Notes under the pieces: generated by a model
The model's database searches: none
What the model saw: only the letters and a program-made list of their open reading frames with translations
Told to the model about the DNA's origin: nothing
NCBI RefSeq assembly: GCF_034190915.1
Contig: NW_026947484.1
Span: 74,665,482 to 74,729,481 of the forward strand
Reading direction: 5' to 3'
Source: Cavia porcellus
Lineage: Eukaryota; Chordata; Mammalia; Rodentia; Caviidae
DNA length: 64,000 bases
Position numbers and translations under genes: made by a program
Part shown: positions 45,991 through 59,130 of the stretch, one piece after another
Layout of the letters: the number at the start of each line of letters is the position of its first letter
How positions within the stretch are numbered: the first letter of the stretch is position 1

Positions 45991-48900
45991 AATGATATGC
46001 TGTGGGTTGTGTCAAAAGGGATAGTTGTATGAGGTTTCTTCAGGTGGCCTCCAGTTCCACAAATTAGAAGCCACTTTTGTCTATATCCTTGCTCTTAGTT
46101 TAAAAAGTAAGTCCTAATTTTTTACCTATGATGATCAAAGAATGTGAAGACAGAGGAAAGTCTTGAGTTAATTTGCTGTGTAATTTTGAATCAGTGATTT
46201 ATTCTCTTTAGTCTTATTTCTTATCTGATTTAAAGATATTGATTTGATTTCAGAACTCAGTAGATTCCAAAACTTTATATAATATGGGATCTAATAATTT
46301 ATCATTCCACCTTCAGACAAAAGAATGGAGTCACTGCTGGTAGAACCTTCTCCTACTATTTTCTAAGCTCATTTTTCAGATAGCCATCTCCCCTTTGCAC
46401 AGCAATTACGATCTTCTTTATTTTGACTGAAACAGGTACAAATAATAAGCCTTTATTTGTTCTTTAGAAGTAATTGCTCAGGATTCTGAAATGTCCTATC
46501 TAGTGATTTCTGTTCTATATGCTAACCAGACTATTTCAGCTACTGAGTCCCAATTCACAATCTGTGAACCCCCCAATATGATAAATCTTCTTTCATTTTT
46601 CCTTGCAATCCTAGCACAAGGTCTGACCCTAAAAGTTTTCAGATTTGAAAATGGAAAGTAGCCACAGTTGGTGTTTGAAAGCCTTCTATGTCACGAGGAA
46701 GAATCCAAATATTTCTTTAATATATGACGAAGAGCAACTCAAAACAGTTACGCACAGGATTGACAGAGTCACTAGGAAATCACTGTGGGAGCTGATCAGG
46801 GATTCAGAGAAGGCTGGCCTGCTGGTGTGACCTACATAAACAGCCTCATCGATGAGGAAGGAAACAGGCTGAGAATTCCACCTGATGACAAAGTGCATCT
46901 TTCAAAATAATCTTTTAAATATTTTCATCAGCATACCTAACATGTGATTAGTTGTCTTCAATTACACATAATGTGTAAAAATTACTGCTTAAAAATACAG
47001 AGAAACAATAGGAAAACAGTAATTATCCACGTACTGCTTCTCAGAGATAAATATTATTTACATTTTGAGGTACACATGTCCTTTCGGAAATTTTTTTATA
47101 TGCGTATTGTATGTATTTTAAAAGGGGAAAGGGAGAAAAGGGGTAAAAGAAACTCAGATATGAAAAGAAATATATAAAAACATTTTTTAAAAATCAGGAA
47201 GAGGAGGATCCAGGGATGGAAGTAGATATACAAGGAGCAGTCCTCGTAGGTCTACAGATATAGAGCAATGCTGAAAAGTCAAGAACCCCAAGAGAACTAA
47301 AAGTGGGTTCAGTGGGGAGTTGGCTGGACGTGGGAGCAGAGTATGGCATGGAGACTTATATAATCCACATGCCACACAAGGCACTCCTTTAAAGTATGCG
47401 AATCAGTGGCTATTAGTATGTACACAGTTGTGCATTCATCGCCCCACTCAATCTTGAGATATTTTCATTGCATAAAAAAGATGATAGGAAAAAATATTCT
47501 ATGCACATTGTTAAATACCAATGGGTAATATTTTCTGCAATCTGTATTTTTCACTTCAAACTATGTGGCAAATAAGGGTCATAATATATATGAAGTCAGG
47601 TGTTACATCTATCTTTTAGCTAATATAGATGATAAATCTTTGAACATTACACTCAAAAGAGAAACTGAAGCATTTTCAGAAGAGGTCACAGAGCCGGTAA
47701 ATTGTAGATCTGGGATGTAAAACCAGGGATCCACCTCTAGCACTTGCATTCTTCTGAACAGTAAATACAGATGTTTTAACACTGTTTATTAGAATATAAA
47801 AATGCAAATCACAATCCTATAAAATAACTAGTGGTGTGCAGTATCTCATCTTTGAATAGAACACAATGTTTCCATAGTATTAATAATTTAAAAAACTAAA
47901 GTCTATGGGAGAAAAAAATTATTATTGATTCTACAGATTACAAAAGGACTCATTACAAGTTTGTTTTGGTTGGTTTGTTTTAGTTTATTCACAGTACCTG
48001 TAACATATATTTCAATACAATGGCTGAGTTATATGCCAGGTGACTGAAATGCTATTACATAAAGCAAGACATGCTAAATTTGTATAAATATTCTTGTATA
48101 AAGTACAACTCCAGAAAAATTAAGCTACCTTTTGCTAGCTACAGAGAAAGCCATACTTAAGCATTCCATTTAACCCTTCAGAATGCAAGGTTATTCATAA
48201 ATCCTAAAAGTTCTCCCACTGCCACAATTTGGATCCAAGAATGTGAGTCAAAATATTTAGCAAGCCTATGTTTGTGTTTGTTATTAGTACATGTTGTTCC
48301 TGTTAAGACTTCCCTTTTGGTAGAGCTGTTAAGAAGAAACTGCTATTCGTGCCTGACTCCATACGCCAATGAGAACCATGTTCAGGGGGTAAAATTAAGC
48401 CATCTGTGGTGGTATTCATTTTTTTTCTTTTAAACTGGTCCACTTAATGGTAAGTCATTAGAATACATAAACATATTTCCCCTTCATTGTACGTGCTCAT
48501 CCAAAAAAGTATAATCTGCAAAGGTTGCATAGTCACTTATATTTTTTTATTGATCTTCATGACCACTCAGCTCCTTTGCTTTTAAAAGCAAAATATAATA
48601 GTAAATATTAATATCAATTCTATATCTATTTAACTCCATGAAAAAGCTGAAATCGTCATTGCAGGCTTTTACAAGGCTTTTCTTCCTATTAATTTCTGTT
48701 AAATCCTAGAAATAAATAAAACAGTGAATTATTAACTTCTAATTCATTACCAAAGTGTTGGAGTTTGTACTGCTGAGAAGTGATCAAGGTACATAATGCA
48801 TACAAATTCATCTCACTAAATAAAGGCATTTTCAAACCTAATACATAATAGTACATGCTGAAGAATAAGTTCATAGCTAGATGAAGTAGGACAAAGTTAT

Positions 48901-49786
48901 CTCAGTCCAACTTTTGGTTTTCTGTTATTCTTGAGAAAATGTGTTTCATGGGCATTTCAACATGTTAAATGTTACGTTGATCTATAGGATGACTGCAAAA
49001 GATATAGTATATGAATAATCAGAACAGCAGTAGAATAGAGAAAAGAACAGAGAAAATGTTTTACATTAAGAATGGCTGAGAATTTTGCAAAATTGATGAC
49101 ACACATAAAATCACAAATCTCTATTGAAGCTGCAGAAAATTAAAGACAAAGAGAAAATCCTGAAAGAAGTTGGGGCAGAGGCACTTCAGTTGATACAAGG
49201 TTAAGCACTATTTCACACATCTCATCAGAAGCTGTGTAACAAGAATGGATTAGAATGAAATATATAAACTGTTGTATGTAAAAACTCACAAACCTAGAAT
49301 TCTATATCTAGTGAAATTCTTCAAAACTGAAAGAGAAATTCATTTCTCAGGTTCATAGGAATTCAGGTAATTTTTTACGTTAAGAAGATATTCTTCAAGG
49401 AGCTCTAAATAATACAGGTCAGGCACTTGGATCTGTGCAACAAAAGCTTTAAAGAAGAAAAATATAAAAGTAAAATGTCTTTTATTTTTCTTATGCTTTG
49501 TTGACCAGACCAAAATTTATTCAAAATAATAATAGAGACATTGTATTTAGTGATTATCACTCATGGATAAATGAAAGCAGCAAGGAGGAATTACAACTGT
49601 GTAGTTATGAGATGCTTGCCCTACTCTTACAGTGTTATTTGGAAGTGGACTTTAATTAGCTCTAAATGAATATTTTATACCCTAGGACAATCACTAAAAA
49701 GGCTTTCGAAGTATGATTAATATGCGATACAGTCCAAATTGTACTGCCTCAAGTTTCTTTGCTTCTGTCATTGTTGTTTGTTTGTT
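45991..49786. other. Intergenic, mostly unassigned; MIR pieces at 46150-46250 and 47640-47765
   Basis: gaatcagtgatttattctct (46190) and aaagagaaactgaagcattt with gaagaggtcacagagccggt (47655-47700, antisense) look like MIR. The remainder is AT-rich and unassigned. Confidence 0.45.
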
Positions 49787-49915
49787 TAGGTTTGTGTTTT
49801 TGTTTTTGAGACCGGACATTGCCATGAATTCAGGATGGCCTCGAACTTACAATGATTCTCATGCCCCAGCCTCTCAAGTGCTGGGGTTACTGACATATGC
49901 CACCACATGAAGCCC
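49787..49915 (-). mobile_element. B1 SINE, antisense
   Basis: tttttgagaccggacattgc, atggcctcgaacttacaatg, cagcctctcaagtgctgggg, catatgccaccacatga. Confidence 0.85.
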
Positions 49916-49934
49916 AAGTTTCTTATACTGTAGC

Positions 49935-50145
49935 CCTAAGTCCCAGTATTTCAGAGTTTGACTGTATTTAGAGATAGGACCTTTAAAGTGTTAACTAGTG
50001 AAAATGATGGGATTAAGTGGAAGAGGAAATTTGGACACTCTTTGGTTTTGGACCTCCAGCCTCCAGAAATAAAAGAAAATAATTGTTTGTTAAACTACAC
50101 TGTCTGTAGTACTTTGTTATGACAATCTTAGCAAACTGAAACCAT
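49935..50145 (+). mobile_element. MLT1/MaLR-type LTR 3' part
   Basis: tatttagagataggaccttt, gacctccagcctccagaaat, cactgtctgtagtactttgt and tatgacaatc are characteristic of MLT1-type LTR ends. Confidence 0.65.
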
Positions 50146-50490
50146 ATCATAAAGTAGGAGAAAAAAATGAAATCAGGTTAACTGTTCTCTTAGAACTGAG
50201 AAGACAGAATCCTACCACCAAACCAACAAGGCTCCACCAAAGAGGCTCTAAGACTCAGATTCTATTTTTAAAAAAAAAGGAGTTCCAAGGGAAATTTAAA
50301 AGGGTGAGCAAAAAATTACATATACTTCAAGAAAAAAAATCCTTTGGCACAGGTACAGCAAACATAAACATAGTTCAGCTTCTAGCCAGATTACTATTAA
50401 AACCTGTTGCTATAGACCTGTTTACCTCTGTTTCTATTGTCTCTTCTGTTATACCCAATTTTTGATGAAAGATTACAAAGTATGACTTTT

Positions 50491-50591
50491 TTAAAAAAAT
50501 TTTTTTTGTCTTTTTCAGTACCAGGGATCAAACTCACGACCACACACTTGTAAGGCAGGAGCTTATGCTGCTGAGCTAAATCCCCAGCCCC
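50491..50591 (-). mobile_element. ID-type SINE, antisense, with target duplication
   Basis: cagtaccagggatcaaactc to ctgctgagctaaatccccag behind a T run. Flanks caaagtatgactttt (50476) and caaagtataactttt (50592) differ at one base. Confidence 0.93.
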
Positions 50592-51587
50592 CAAAGTATA
50601 ACTTTTAAAGCAAGAAAAAAATAGAAAGAAATAAAGCAAACATCAGAAAGCACTTCCTGGTCGGGGGGAACAGGGTATTTCAGAACTAAATAGTACTGAT
50701 GATTGTATAACCAAATATGTGAGTAAACTAAAATCCACTAAATTTTGCACTTTAAAAGAGTGCATTTTATCATTTGTACCTTAATTTAAGATACTTAAAA
50801 GACATAATTTCTAAATGTTTTCCAAAGCAATTTTCCTTTGCTCTCCATGTTTACCCAGTTGGTAAAAATAACATCAAATTATAAAATAAAATATTACAGT
50901 TATTTTAACAACTGAGTAATACATTTTAAAAATTATGAGTCTCATTGCATAACCTGTTGTGACCCATAGCACTGACAATAAGAGAGAGGATATTTTATTT
51001 TATTTTCCTTCAATAAATATATGCTTAACATTTGCCTCATGTGAGGAACCGTACTTTGTTGGCTGGAAGACAAAAATGTGTAGGAGACCAGATAATGAGA
51101 ATCAAGGCCTCATGACCTCCTCTGTGAGCACAAAGGAGAAAGTGGTGAGCTCTGCTCCTTTGCTGTGTGCAGGAATGCCAGCATGGCGAATCTTCCAAAA
51201 GTTCCAGGGAAAGGCAGCACAGCTGAGACCCAGTTGTTTACCCAAACATGTACTATAGATAACAGGAGGCAGATGAATCTCAAGCTACTCTAATTACCTG
51301 TTCCCATATCTAAGTGAATAAAAGCAAGGTGAGCCAGATGTGAGGTGCTCTCTGTCCACTAGCAGCAAGAGCCTTCTGTCCCCCCAAATTCTAAATTAAC
51401 TCTGTGTCTTTTGTTTTCATCCTTGTTTGTTCCCTAGTCAGGGACAAACTTGTAGGCTGGATGCAACAAAAATGAATTTGATATCCTCCTCCAAATTATA
51501 AAAATATACTTGAAATTTACATAAATACCTGTAAAATTAGGCAATAAATGAAACATGCCCAATACTATACAGAATATATATATACTG
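50592..51587. other. Intergenic, unassigned
   Basis: No gene or repeat family recognised; the 50959-51258 frame resembles no known protein. Confidence 0.5.
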
Positions 51588-51736
51588 TCTTTCAGAGAGA
51601 GGGTGTCACTAGGCAGTTCCGGCTGGCCTTAATTTCATGTCATAGCTCAGGCTTGTCTTGAACTCACAATAATCCTCCTGCCTCAGCCTCCCAAAGGCTG
51701 GGATTATGGGCACGCACCACCACACCTGGTTTATAC
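51588..51736 (-). mobile_element. B1 SINE with internal duplication, antisense
   Basis: ggcagttccggctggcctta and the duplicate-like agctcaggcttgtcttgaac, then tcctcctgcctcagcctccc and gggcacgcaccaccacacct. Confidence 0.93.
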
Positions 51737-52344
51737 AGAGTATAATAAAGCTCAAGATTTTAGGAAAGCATTTCTGACTTGAGTTATCAAAGATAGAGGT
51801 AGAATTTTAACTGAGCACTATTCATCTGACAAATATTGATGTTCTTACTGTTCAGGTACAATGCCAGGTGCTAAGAAAGCCTATGAGCCAAGATCAAATG
51901 AATTCCTTCATTTTATTATATGATAAAATTCAAAAGTGTGCATGAAAATATACTAGTGCATGTGTATTTATATATGCATATGTAACTAAAACAAAGCACA
52001 AAGTGATCAGAACATCTTCGAAGAATAAGTGAATTTCAACAAAGAAGCTTAAATTTTTTCAATGGTTCCCTAAAAACTTCCAGAAAAATTTCAACAACCA
52101 AAATATGACTGTGAAATTCCTCATGATTTGGCTTCTGACTAAACTCTTAGGTGACTTTTACTGCTTCTTGAAGCTACACATTAGTTATTCTATCCTTCCC
52201 TAGTCGTCTCATCCTTTCATCCATTTCCCACAGGGCTTCTTACACCTGTCTCTGGTGGTCAGGGTAAAAACAACATTCCACATGCAAGAGGGCACTGCAG
52301 TAAGCAAATCAAAAGCCATGTAGTTTTGCAAAACTACTTCATTC
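51737..52344. other. Intergenic, unassigned
   Basis: No gene or clear repeat family recognised. Confidence 0.5.
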
Positions 52345-53060
52345 ACTGCAAATTAAAACAACATTGAGATTCTATCGCACTCTAGAAACAATGGACGTCA
52401 TCAAAAAAATCAATCAATAACAAATGCTGGGGGAGTTGTGGGGGAAAAAGGAACCGTTCTCCACTATTGGTGAGTATAGAGACTGGCACAACCACTGTAG
52501 AAATCAGTGTGAAGATTCCTTGAAAAATTAGGATTTGAGGTCCAATTCAATCCAGCGTTTCCCCTTCTGATTATTTTCCCAGAAGAATTGAAAACATCCT
52601 ACCACAGCAATATATGTGCACCCATGTTTATAGCAGCACAATTTGTAACCACTAAATCTTGGAAATAACACAAATGTCCATCACCTGAGGAATGGATAAA
52701 AAAGATGTAGTAAAAAAATTGTGCTATGTTTATACAATGGAGTAGAATTCAGCTACAAAGAAGGATAAACTTGAGGTTTTTATAGGAAAATAGGTGCACC
52801 TTGAGCCCATACTCATAAGTGAATAAATTAGATTCACATGTGTAAACATCATATTGTCTCCCTAGTGTAAGAAATTGAAAGAGTAAATAGGATCCAAACT
52901 GTACAATAGATGTTGCAAGAATGGTGGGGAGGAGACCACTCAGAAGGAGTGGGGTGGAGTAGAGGAAAGGAGAAAGGAAAGAAGGGGAAAGTTTATACAC
53001 ACACACACACACACAAAAATAGATAACTACACTACTAATCTCCATTGGTTTGTCAAAAAG
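52345..53060 (+). mobile_element. L1 ORF2 3' end and 3' UTR
   Basis: ttaaaacaacattgagattc, acaaatgctgggggagttgt, ggaaccgttctccactattg (ORF2 end), then agcagcacaatttgtaacca and tatacaatggagtagaattc (3' UTR). It ends in purine-rich text and an (AC)n run at 52996-53015. Shares its 3' UTR with the HAL1-like element. Confidence 0.88.
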
Positions 53061-53389
53061 AACAGTTTGTGCTTTCATTGTTTGACCAGTTTTTCATGCC
53101 TGTGTTTTATAATCTGAGCAACTACTTTGAAGATAACAATATGCAATATATTAACCATTGTTAATCTCCTATGATTTTGTTTTGAAATTCTGTATCATTG
53201 TTTTTATTCTTTTTTGTTTAAAAAAACTACTTCTCTCATTTGAAACACCTTGTCTATGAGCAATATCAGAGCATGCACACTCAGGGCCCAGGCCATCTAT
53301 TGAGCAAGAGCTTTAACCTCCTGAGCTAGGTTTATGGACCCTGCTCCTGGCAACATTAAGTCTTTGGATATAACCATCAGGTCACCTAC
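53061..53389. other. Intergenic, unassigned
   Basis: AT-rich sequence between the L1 and the ERV relic. No LTR recognised, so the provirus lacks its 3' LTR here. Confidence 0.5.
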
Positions 53390-56050
53390 TTAGTAAAGTA
53401 TCACCTGTGATACACAGCATCCCAGTTGTAAGATGTGTGTGCAAGGGTGTGTCTGATAGTTCCCTTGACATATGGGAATCCCCAGGTGCAGCATCCAGTG
53501 CATGGTTAGGTACGGTCCCCCCTTGTTGCCACCGACCCATAAGGCATCTTCCCAATGAGTTTTTGGCTGTCCCGCCACTTTTTGTGTCAGTAATCAGCAA
53601 TGTATGGTTACAGATGTCAGGGGGATGCACCCTGCAGTTGGATTTCCCACTGATGCATAAACCTGCTGAATACAAAGTGAGGCTACATTCAGCAGTGTTA
53701 CAGGGTTCCTGTCTTCCATCCCAGCCATTGTACACAACAGGTCTCAGTCTCTGTGGCATGGTTGGGCTCTCTCAGATCAGTGCCTCAACGGATCGGAGTC
53801 ACTGATCTCAGGCAAAACCGGTCTAATTTTGTTGTCTTCAGTCAGTCCAGTTTAACAGGGATGCCTGTGCAACTCTCCATGGGAGGCCCTCAGTGTGGTG
53901 GTCAGGAGTTCAGTACATGCCCAACAGTGCAATTATTGGTGTACATGGGCAAACGTGTGTGCCTAGGAGACAAGGCTGTTAACATGACTCACCCTGCTTG
54001 GAAAGACAGGGAAGAAAGAGCAGCCATCATAGGGAGATCCCGCCCTTTCAGGAGGATGCAGACCACATGTTCATGCTGTGATAGGATTGTGGCTGGAATC
54101 GTATTACCCTCAGCCTTGAATACCACACCTGGGTGCCCATCACTGCTCAGGGCGAGGGAGTTGGAGCCAAGTCCGCCACTCCCAGGGGATAGGCCAAGCA
54201 CCACAGTGTCACTCCCTTTTAGGATGGTGGCTCCAGTCATTAAGGGCCATGTTGAAGTCCAGGGCTGTACTTCGATGGCATTTTTCAGTCGTCCCCCCAG
54301 GACTCCAAGAGGAACACCCAGTTCCCCACCAACGAGTCTATGGGCCAATGCCAAATCCATTAATAACGGCCTCTGGAACATATCAATTCCAAGTCTGGCA
54401 GGATTAAGACCTCTTTATTACTTTAGGGCCTTGCTCTGTGGGAAGAATACACAGACAAACTGATTTCACTTTCAAGAGGTGGCTCAGTGGGCCACCATTC
54501 ATGTATCAGAGCTTGTCATTGAGCAATTGGACACTTGAGGCATGACCCACACACACCCCGTAAACTTTGATGCCAAGTGGGTCAGTTTGGTTGTGAGGAG
54601 CCTGCTGTATCTCTCAAGTCATACCAGCAACCTGTGGTCACTAGGGCACATGGAAGTGGCACCTAACATTATTGTTTCCGGCCCCTTGTTGCACCTGAGC
54701 TCCTATGAAATGGGTTCCCTGGTTGATGCTATTCCTAGTGGTGTCTCATGTACAGCCATCAACCACTGTAATTTAGTCTTAATGATATGAACCTGGTCAG
54801 CAGAAGGAACGGGGTGGGAGAAAGTGTCAAAGCATATCTATGCCCCTGTGAGGGGCCGGAGTCCAATGTAATCCACCTGCGATTGCTGTAGCAGGTGGGG
54901 TGCTCTCATGGTATCATGCCAAGCGTTATGGCATGATAACCTCCTTCTCTAGGGGGCCAAATGAATGCACTGGGGACATGCCTTTACTGAATTTGACTCT
55001 GCAGGAGTCAAGTCCTGGTGCCACTGCCATGCTACAACTTGCATGGCATGGGGGCCTACATATCCAAGTTTCTTTTTTGTTTTTTGTTTTTTGTTTTTTT
55101 TTTGGTACCAGGGATCAAACTCACGACCTTGTGCTTGCAAGGCAAGTGCTCATGAAGTTAAGCTAAATCCCAGGTACCATATCCAAGTTTCTTGTGGAGC
55201 CAAGGTGCCACAGCAGAAAGCCCTCAGAGTGGCAACCCTCTCAAGGCATCTGCTAAGTCACTCCCTGGTGACACGAGGGGCTTCTATCCTGAAACATGAT
55301 AAACTTCCTGGTTAGTGATCTGGCTGCACTCCCATAAGTTTCACCATCAGGCACCACCCCATAAAGATCAGTGACCTACCTGCTGTCTTAGGCTACCCAA
55401 GCACTGGCCCCCTAAACTCTAACTGTGGCCCAGCTGTTCATGCAGACACATAGGGGACCCTCTTCATGCATCACGAGTAGCCACACTGCCCGCAACTCCG
55501 CCCATTGTCTCAACCTGCCAGTTTCAACTTCAAGTCAGAGAATTTCCATTCTGGGATGGACAGTAACTGCTGTCCACTGTGGGGTTGTGCCACAACAAGA
55601 CCCATCCATATCCCAGGCATCAGCAGGAGGCCCCTCTTTCCCTTCGGCATAGGAGCAAGGTGTCATGACCTGTAGCTCGTCATCCTGTAGTGTTTCCTGT
55701 GCTGTGCATGTCACGGATCCCAAAACTATTGCCAGTTCAGGCTACTCAAGAAAGAGGCTCGCTGTTAGATGTACAGCCTCCAGTGCATGAGTGTGGGCAC
55801 CTCTGCCGCTCCACTCCTGGGACAGGCTATTCATGTTTGTACCCAACCCTCTATCAGGTATTTTGTCTGTTGTCCTGTGGTCCACCACAGGCATATAGAG
55901 CAGCATACGGTGCTGTTATTTCTCATTTAGGGAATATTGGCTCTCAGCTTCCTTCCACAACATTGACCAAAACCCAACAGGGTGCTTCTGCTTCCCCTGT
56001 TTTTACCATAGGCCTCAGTCAAACCAACATTCTGTATGCTCTCTGTTAGG
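53390..56050 (-). pseudogene. ERV-L pol 3' region (presumed RNase H/integrase and beyond)
   Basis: Position downstream of the reverse transcriptase predicts RNase H and integrase, but no integrase catalytic triad could be picked out with certainty. A 130-codon open segment at 54381-53989 (VVLGLSPGSGGLG, then SNSLALSSDGHPGVVFK) vaguely recalls the dUTPase that ERV-L elements carry after integrase; this is weak. The last part (53759-53382) is Cys-rich (SAGLCISGKSNCRVHPPDIC) and unassigned; an env-like origin cannot be excluded. Confidence 0.4.
55075..55177 (-). mobile_element. ID-type SINE in ERV pol, perfect 16 bp target duplication
   Basis: T-rich run (reversed tail), ttggtaccagggatcaaact, cacgaccttgtgcttgcaag, gttaagctaaatcccaggta. 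Flanked by identical catatccaagtttctt at 55059-55074 and 55178-55193. Confidence 0.95.
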
Positions 56051-56379
56051 GTAAATGGCAGGTTAGAGTCAATGACTCAAAGGGCTTGTTTCTGTGCAAC
56101 TGCTCTTTCTGAGTCCTGGAAACAGCTTCTGCTGCATCTGTCCAGCCCCTAATTGTAGTCACTTTGGTCATCTGAAATAAAGAGCACAGTGAAATAGCTA
56201 GGTGCAATACATCCACCAAAGACCTAGCAAGCCTACATACTGCCATGTCCCACCATATGCCTGTAATCGGCATACTGTCATGGGTCTGGTCTCACCTGAT
56301 CAAGAATTTGAGAGACAAGGCAATTCCCTAGACCCTGCCCTGCCCATGGCCCACCTCCATGCCAGCAAAGCTTTTTATA

Positions 56380-57115
56380 GAGTGTGCCTGGCAGCTTTCA
56401 AATCTGCAAGGTGATCTGAGGTCCACATAATATCAATACAATGAAACAGTGACACAGAGTGTGGCTTGGTCCAGATGGCCATGTCCTGGACCACCAGGTC
56501 ATGACACAAAGTTGAGCTATGCAAATAACCTTGTGGCCACATCTGCAAGCCCCACTACCTGCCTTCCTGAGGAAAGGTAAATGGAACCTGACTGCCCACA
56601 TCAGGGTGGGATTTTACAGTCACTTGCCATGTCCTGACCAGCTTCTATGCCACCCATATTGATGGCTTTGTGCAGGGGGTATCACTCCTGCTATTTCCCA
56701 ATTTCAAGCTGGTATGTGCCATTGCATCATGACCTCGGCAATCGATATTGTTTCATGCATACAACTTGCATGGCATGCTGGAAAGTCAGCAGTGTTTGGT
56801 GTGGGTGTCCTCAGACTAAGGCTTTTATCATTCAGATTTGCAACAGGATCTCTCCCTGTGTGGTGTCTTGCTGAGCACCGCCAGTATCTCCACCTTTATT
56901 ATTATGTATTCAGCAGCTGGGAAAATGTAAGCATCATATGGGCATGATGGGGAAGCACCTGATACCCAGTCATCTTGGTCTTCCAGAACATGATGTAGTG
57001 TTCTCTGTACCCTTCTATGCGTGTAGTAGGTAGGTCCTGTAAAACAGTCTGAGTTGCTGTATATTAGAACTAACTCTGTGCCAGTATCCCTCAATGCTAA
57101 TATAGGCATCACAGT
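56380..57115 (-). pseudogene. ERV-L protease and reverse transcriptase remnant
   Basis: The protease site is visible as LALRDTGTELVLI at about 57095-57060 (D-T-G active site). Further downstream on the minus strand, at about 56445-56420, the frame reads LFHCIDIMWTSD, where reverse transcriptases carry an aromatic-x-Asp-Asp motif. Here one of the paired Asp codons is missing and the aromatic residue is Cys. The region would have encoded Asp protease and RNA-dependent DNA polymerase. Multiple stops confirm it is dead. Confidence 0.65.
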
Positions 57116-57627
57116 TTTGGAGTGGACCAGAAAATAGTCAATTCCACATGGGCCTCTGGTCTCCTGGGACCCCTAACACCTGCCTCCTAATAGGAGTAAA
57201 ATCAGGGCCAATTCTTTCTGCTTCACCAGAACCATTTTGGCCTTCTGGCCCTGCCATCAGCCAGAATTGCTGTTCAGGACATAACTGCCTCCACAGTGTC
57301 GCAGCACATCCAAAGGTGGCCTGTCTGACTTACATGTGACTGGGGCAGCAGCCAGTAGATCATCCAAGTCTGGCAATAACTGACCTTCAGTGGCCCCACA
57401 GTTCTTGGCGGGGAGGCCCCGTTCACCCAGACCCTGCTTCCTTTACTCTTTTGCCATTACAGGTTTTGTAGGTCTTGCCTTACTTTGGTGCTTCACACTC
57501 ACATTCCCCAGCCTGACCAAGGCATCCAAGCATCGGGGATCAGGCGATCTGTAAAGCAGACTAGAAGGGCTGCCACTGTTCCCGACATGCCAGCTGACCC
57601 ACTCACCAAAGGCATGTCTTATGGGTT

Positions 57628-58345
57628 GTTATGGTTTGATAACTAGTGGTCAACTTAACGCCAGCTGGATTACATCAGCATGCATTAAGAAAAGATGCTC
57701 CACCTGAGAAGGGTTGCCAGGATAAATAGGTGGAGAAGCGAGGTGTTGAGAGAGGGATTGAGGCATTAAGGAAGCATTGTGGGTTCTCCTACAAGTTGCT
57801 GTCTGAGCTGTTGGTTCTCCTGGAGAAGCTTTGGTCTTCACATCGAGCATTGCTTCCTGGCTCCGGAGGGGAAGACATGTGCTGCCTGGTCTCCAGGGTG
57901 AACTCCTCACGCTGCTTCCTGGCATGTTCCCGACTATGCTTGTCCTTGGAGGAGCTCGGGGCCTCCATGTCTCTGAGGACAGCTGTGGTGCCTTTCAGGA
58001 CAGCCCCGCTGTTTGTTGTGAGTGTGACTTCTTGGCTCCAGTGTAGAACCCTCATCCCACTAGCACAGCTCCTTCATCCTGCTGGCATAGACTTTCTGGC
58101 TTCCACCGCTGACCCTTGGGTCTTCCCAGCCCGAATCCGTAAAAGAGACTGGCATGAGTCCTTCTTGTGGGCTCTGGACTTCCAGCTGGGCTGGTGGAGG
58201 TGTTGTCCTGAGCTCTGGGGTTTTTACCTGGACTCATGTGGGACATTGCCATGGGGTTTAGATTCTTGACTAAATAATCTGTGTCTTTGGTGTTGCGGAT
58301 AGATTTCCTGCATTCTCCTGTGTTAACTTTCGGTGACCATTATAA
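57628..58345 (+). mobile_element. LTR-like insertion splitting ERV gag
   Basis: About 715 bp beginning tgttatggtttgataactag, with gtggtcaacttaacgccagc typical of ERVL/MaLR-class LTR starts and a TATA-like aggataaatagg. It lies opposite to the ERV and separates two gag pieces. The 3' end is approximate (near tgttaactttcggtgacc) and no clean target duplication was found. The 179-codon plus-strand frame in it resembles no protein. Confidence 0.5.
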
Positions 58346-59130
58346 AAAATATTATAAACTCCATGTCCTGATCTGAATTGTTCTCTGTGTATAACCCCTG
58401 ACTACAACATGGGTGTTGTAAGCAGCTCCTCATCTGGACGACAGGACTGCAGCATGAATATCATTAGCTGCATGCCCATGATAGCACAGTCATCGAGTGT
58501 AAGTAGGCTGCTCATTTAGTGACTTGCTCTGGCAGGTCACCAGGATTCTCTCAGATCGGGTGAGCTGCTACCATTGACCAACCTATCACAGTCTGATCAC
58601 CTGCTTCTGGGACTTCCCTCTGCACATCCTGCAGAATCCGTCTCATAGAGAGGGTGCTGGCTATGCTAGCTATTTGGGACATCTCCTGTGGGTTTAACTG
58701 CGTGTTATCAGCCCCACTGTCCCACAGCTGCAGCAGCCACGTGGGCACAGTTTTATTCACATTTTGCTTTAATTGCTTTGTTAGCTCCTGCAGCCCCACG
58801 ACTGTATAGATTGTATTCTGGGTAGAGGTAGGCGGCCCTCCCAGTACTCTTCCCTGTGTTCCCCTACCTCCACCTCTTGATGAATAGCCCAGCATACAAA
58901 ACCAGAGGGTTTTCCCAGGGTTTTTCTTAGATGTGAGATCTTACATTTCTGGAGACATTTTTGGAGGAGGTAGTGGTTTCCATCCCTCACAACATGAGCT
59001 CTGCAGCAACCAGCTATTGCCCAAGGTCCTCCTCAATCCATTGCAGCTGCCCTACTTGCCAGATGAGAGCTTCTTGCCCCATGTCGCAGAAAAAAGCAAA
59101 AAGAAGCCAAGCCACCTGCTCAGCTGACTC
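58346..59130 (-). pseudogene. ERV-L gag remnant, 5' part
   Basis: A 114-codon open segment (58895-58551) includes NKTVPTWLLQLWDSGADN, a gag capsid-like stretch of ERV-L type, and continues in other phases on both sides. The upstream segment (to about 58990 and beyond) has LRKTLGKPSGFVCWAIHQ. It would have formed the matrix/capsid polyprotein. Broken by stops and split from its 3' part by an LTR-like insertion. Confidence 0.65.

Noticed and set aside
53753..54463. 236-codon plus-strand open frame
   Set aside because: Antisense to the decayed ERV-L pol; no protein family features, no promoter or splice context.
57730..58269. 179-codon plus-strand frame
   Set aside because: Lies within an LTR-like insertion in ERV gag; no recognisable domain.
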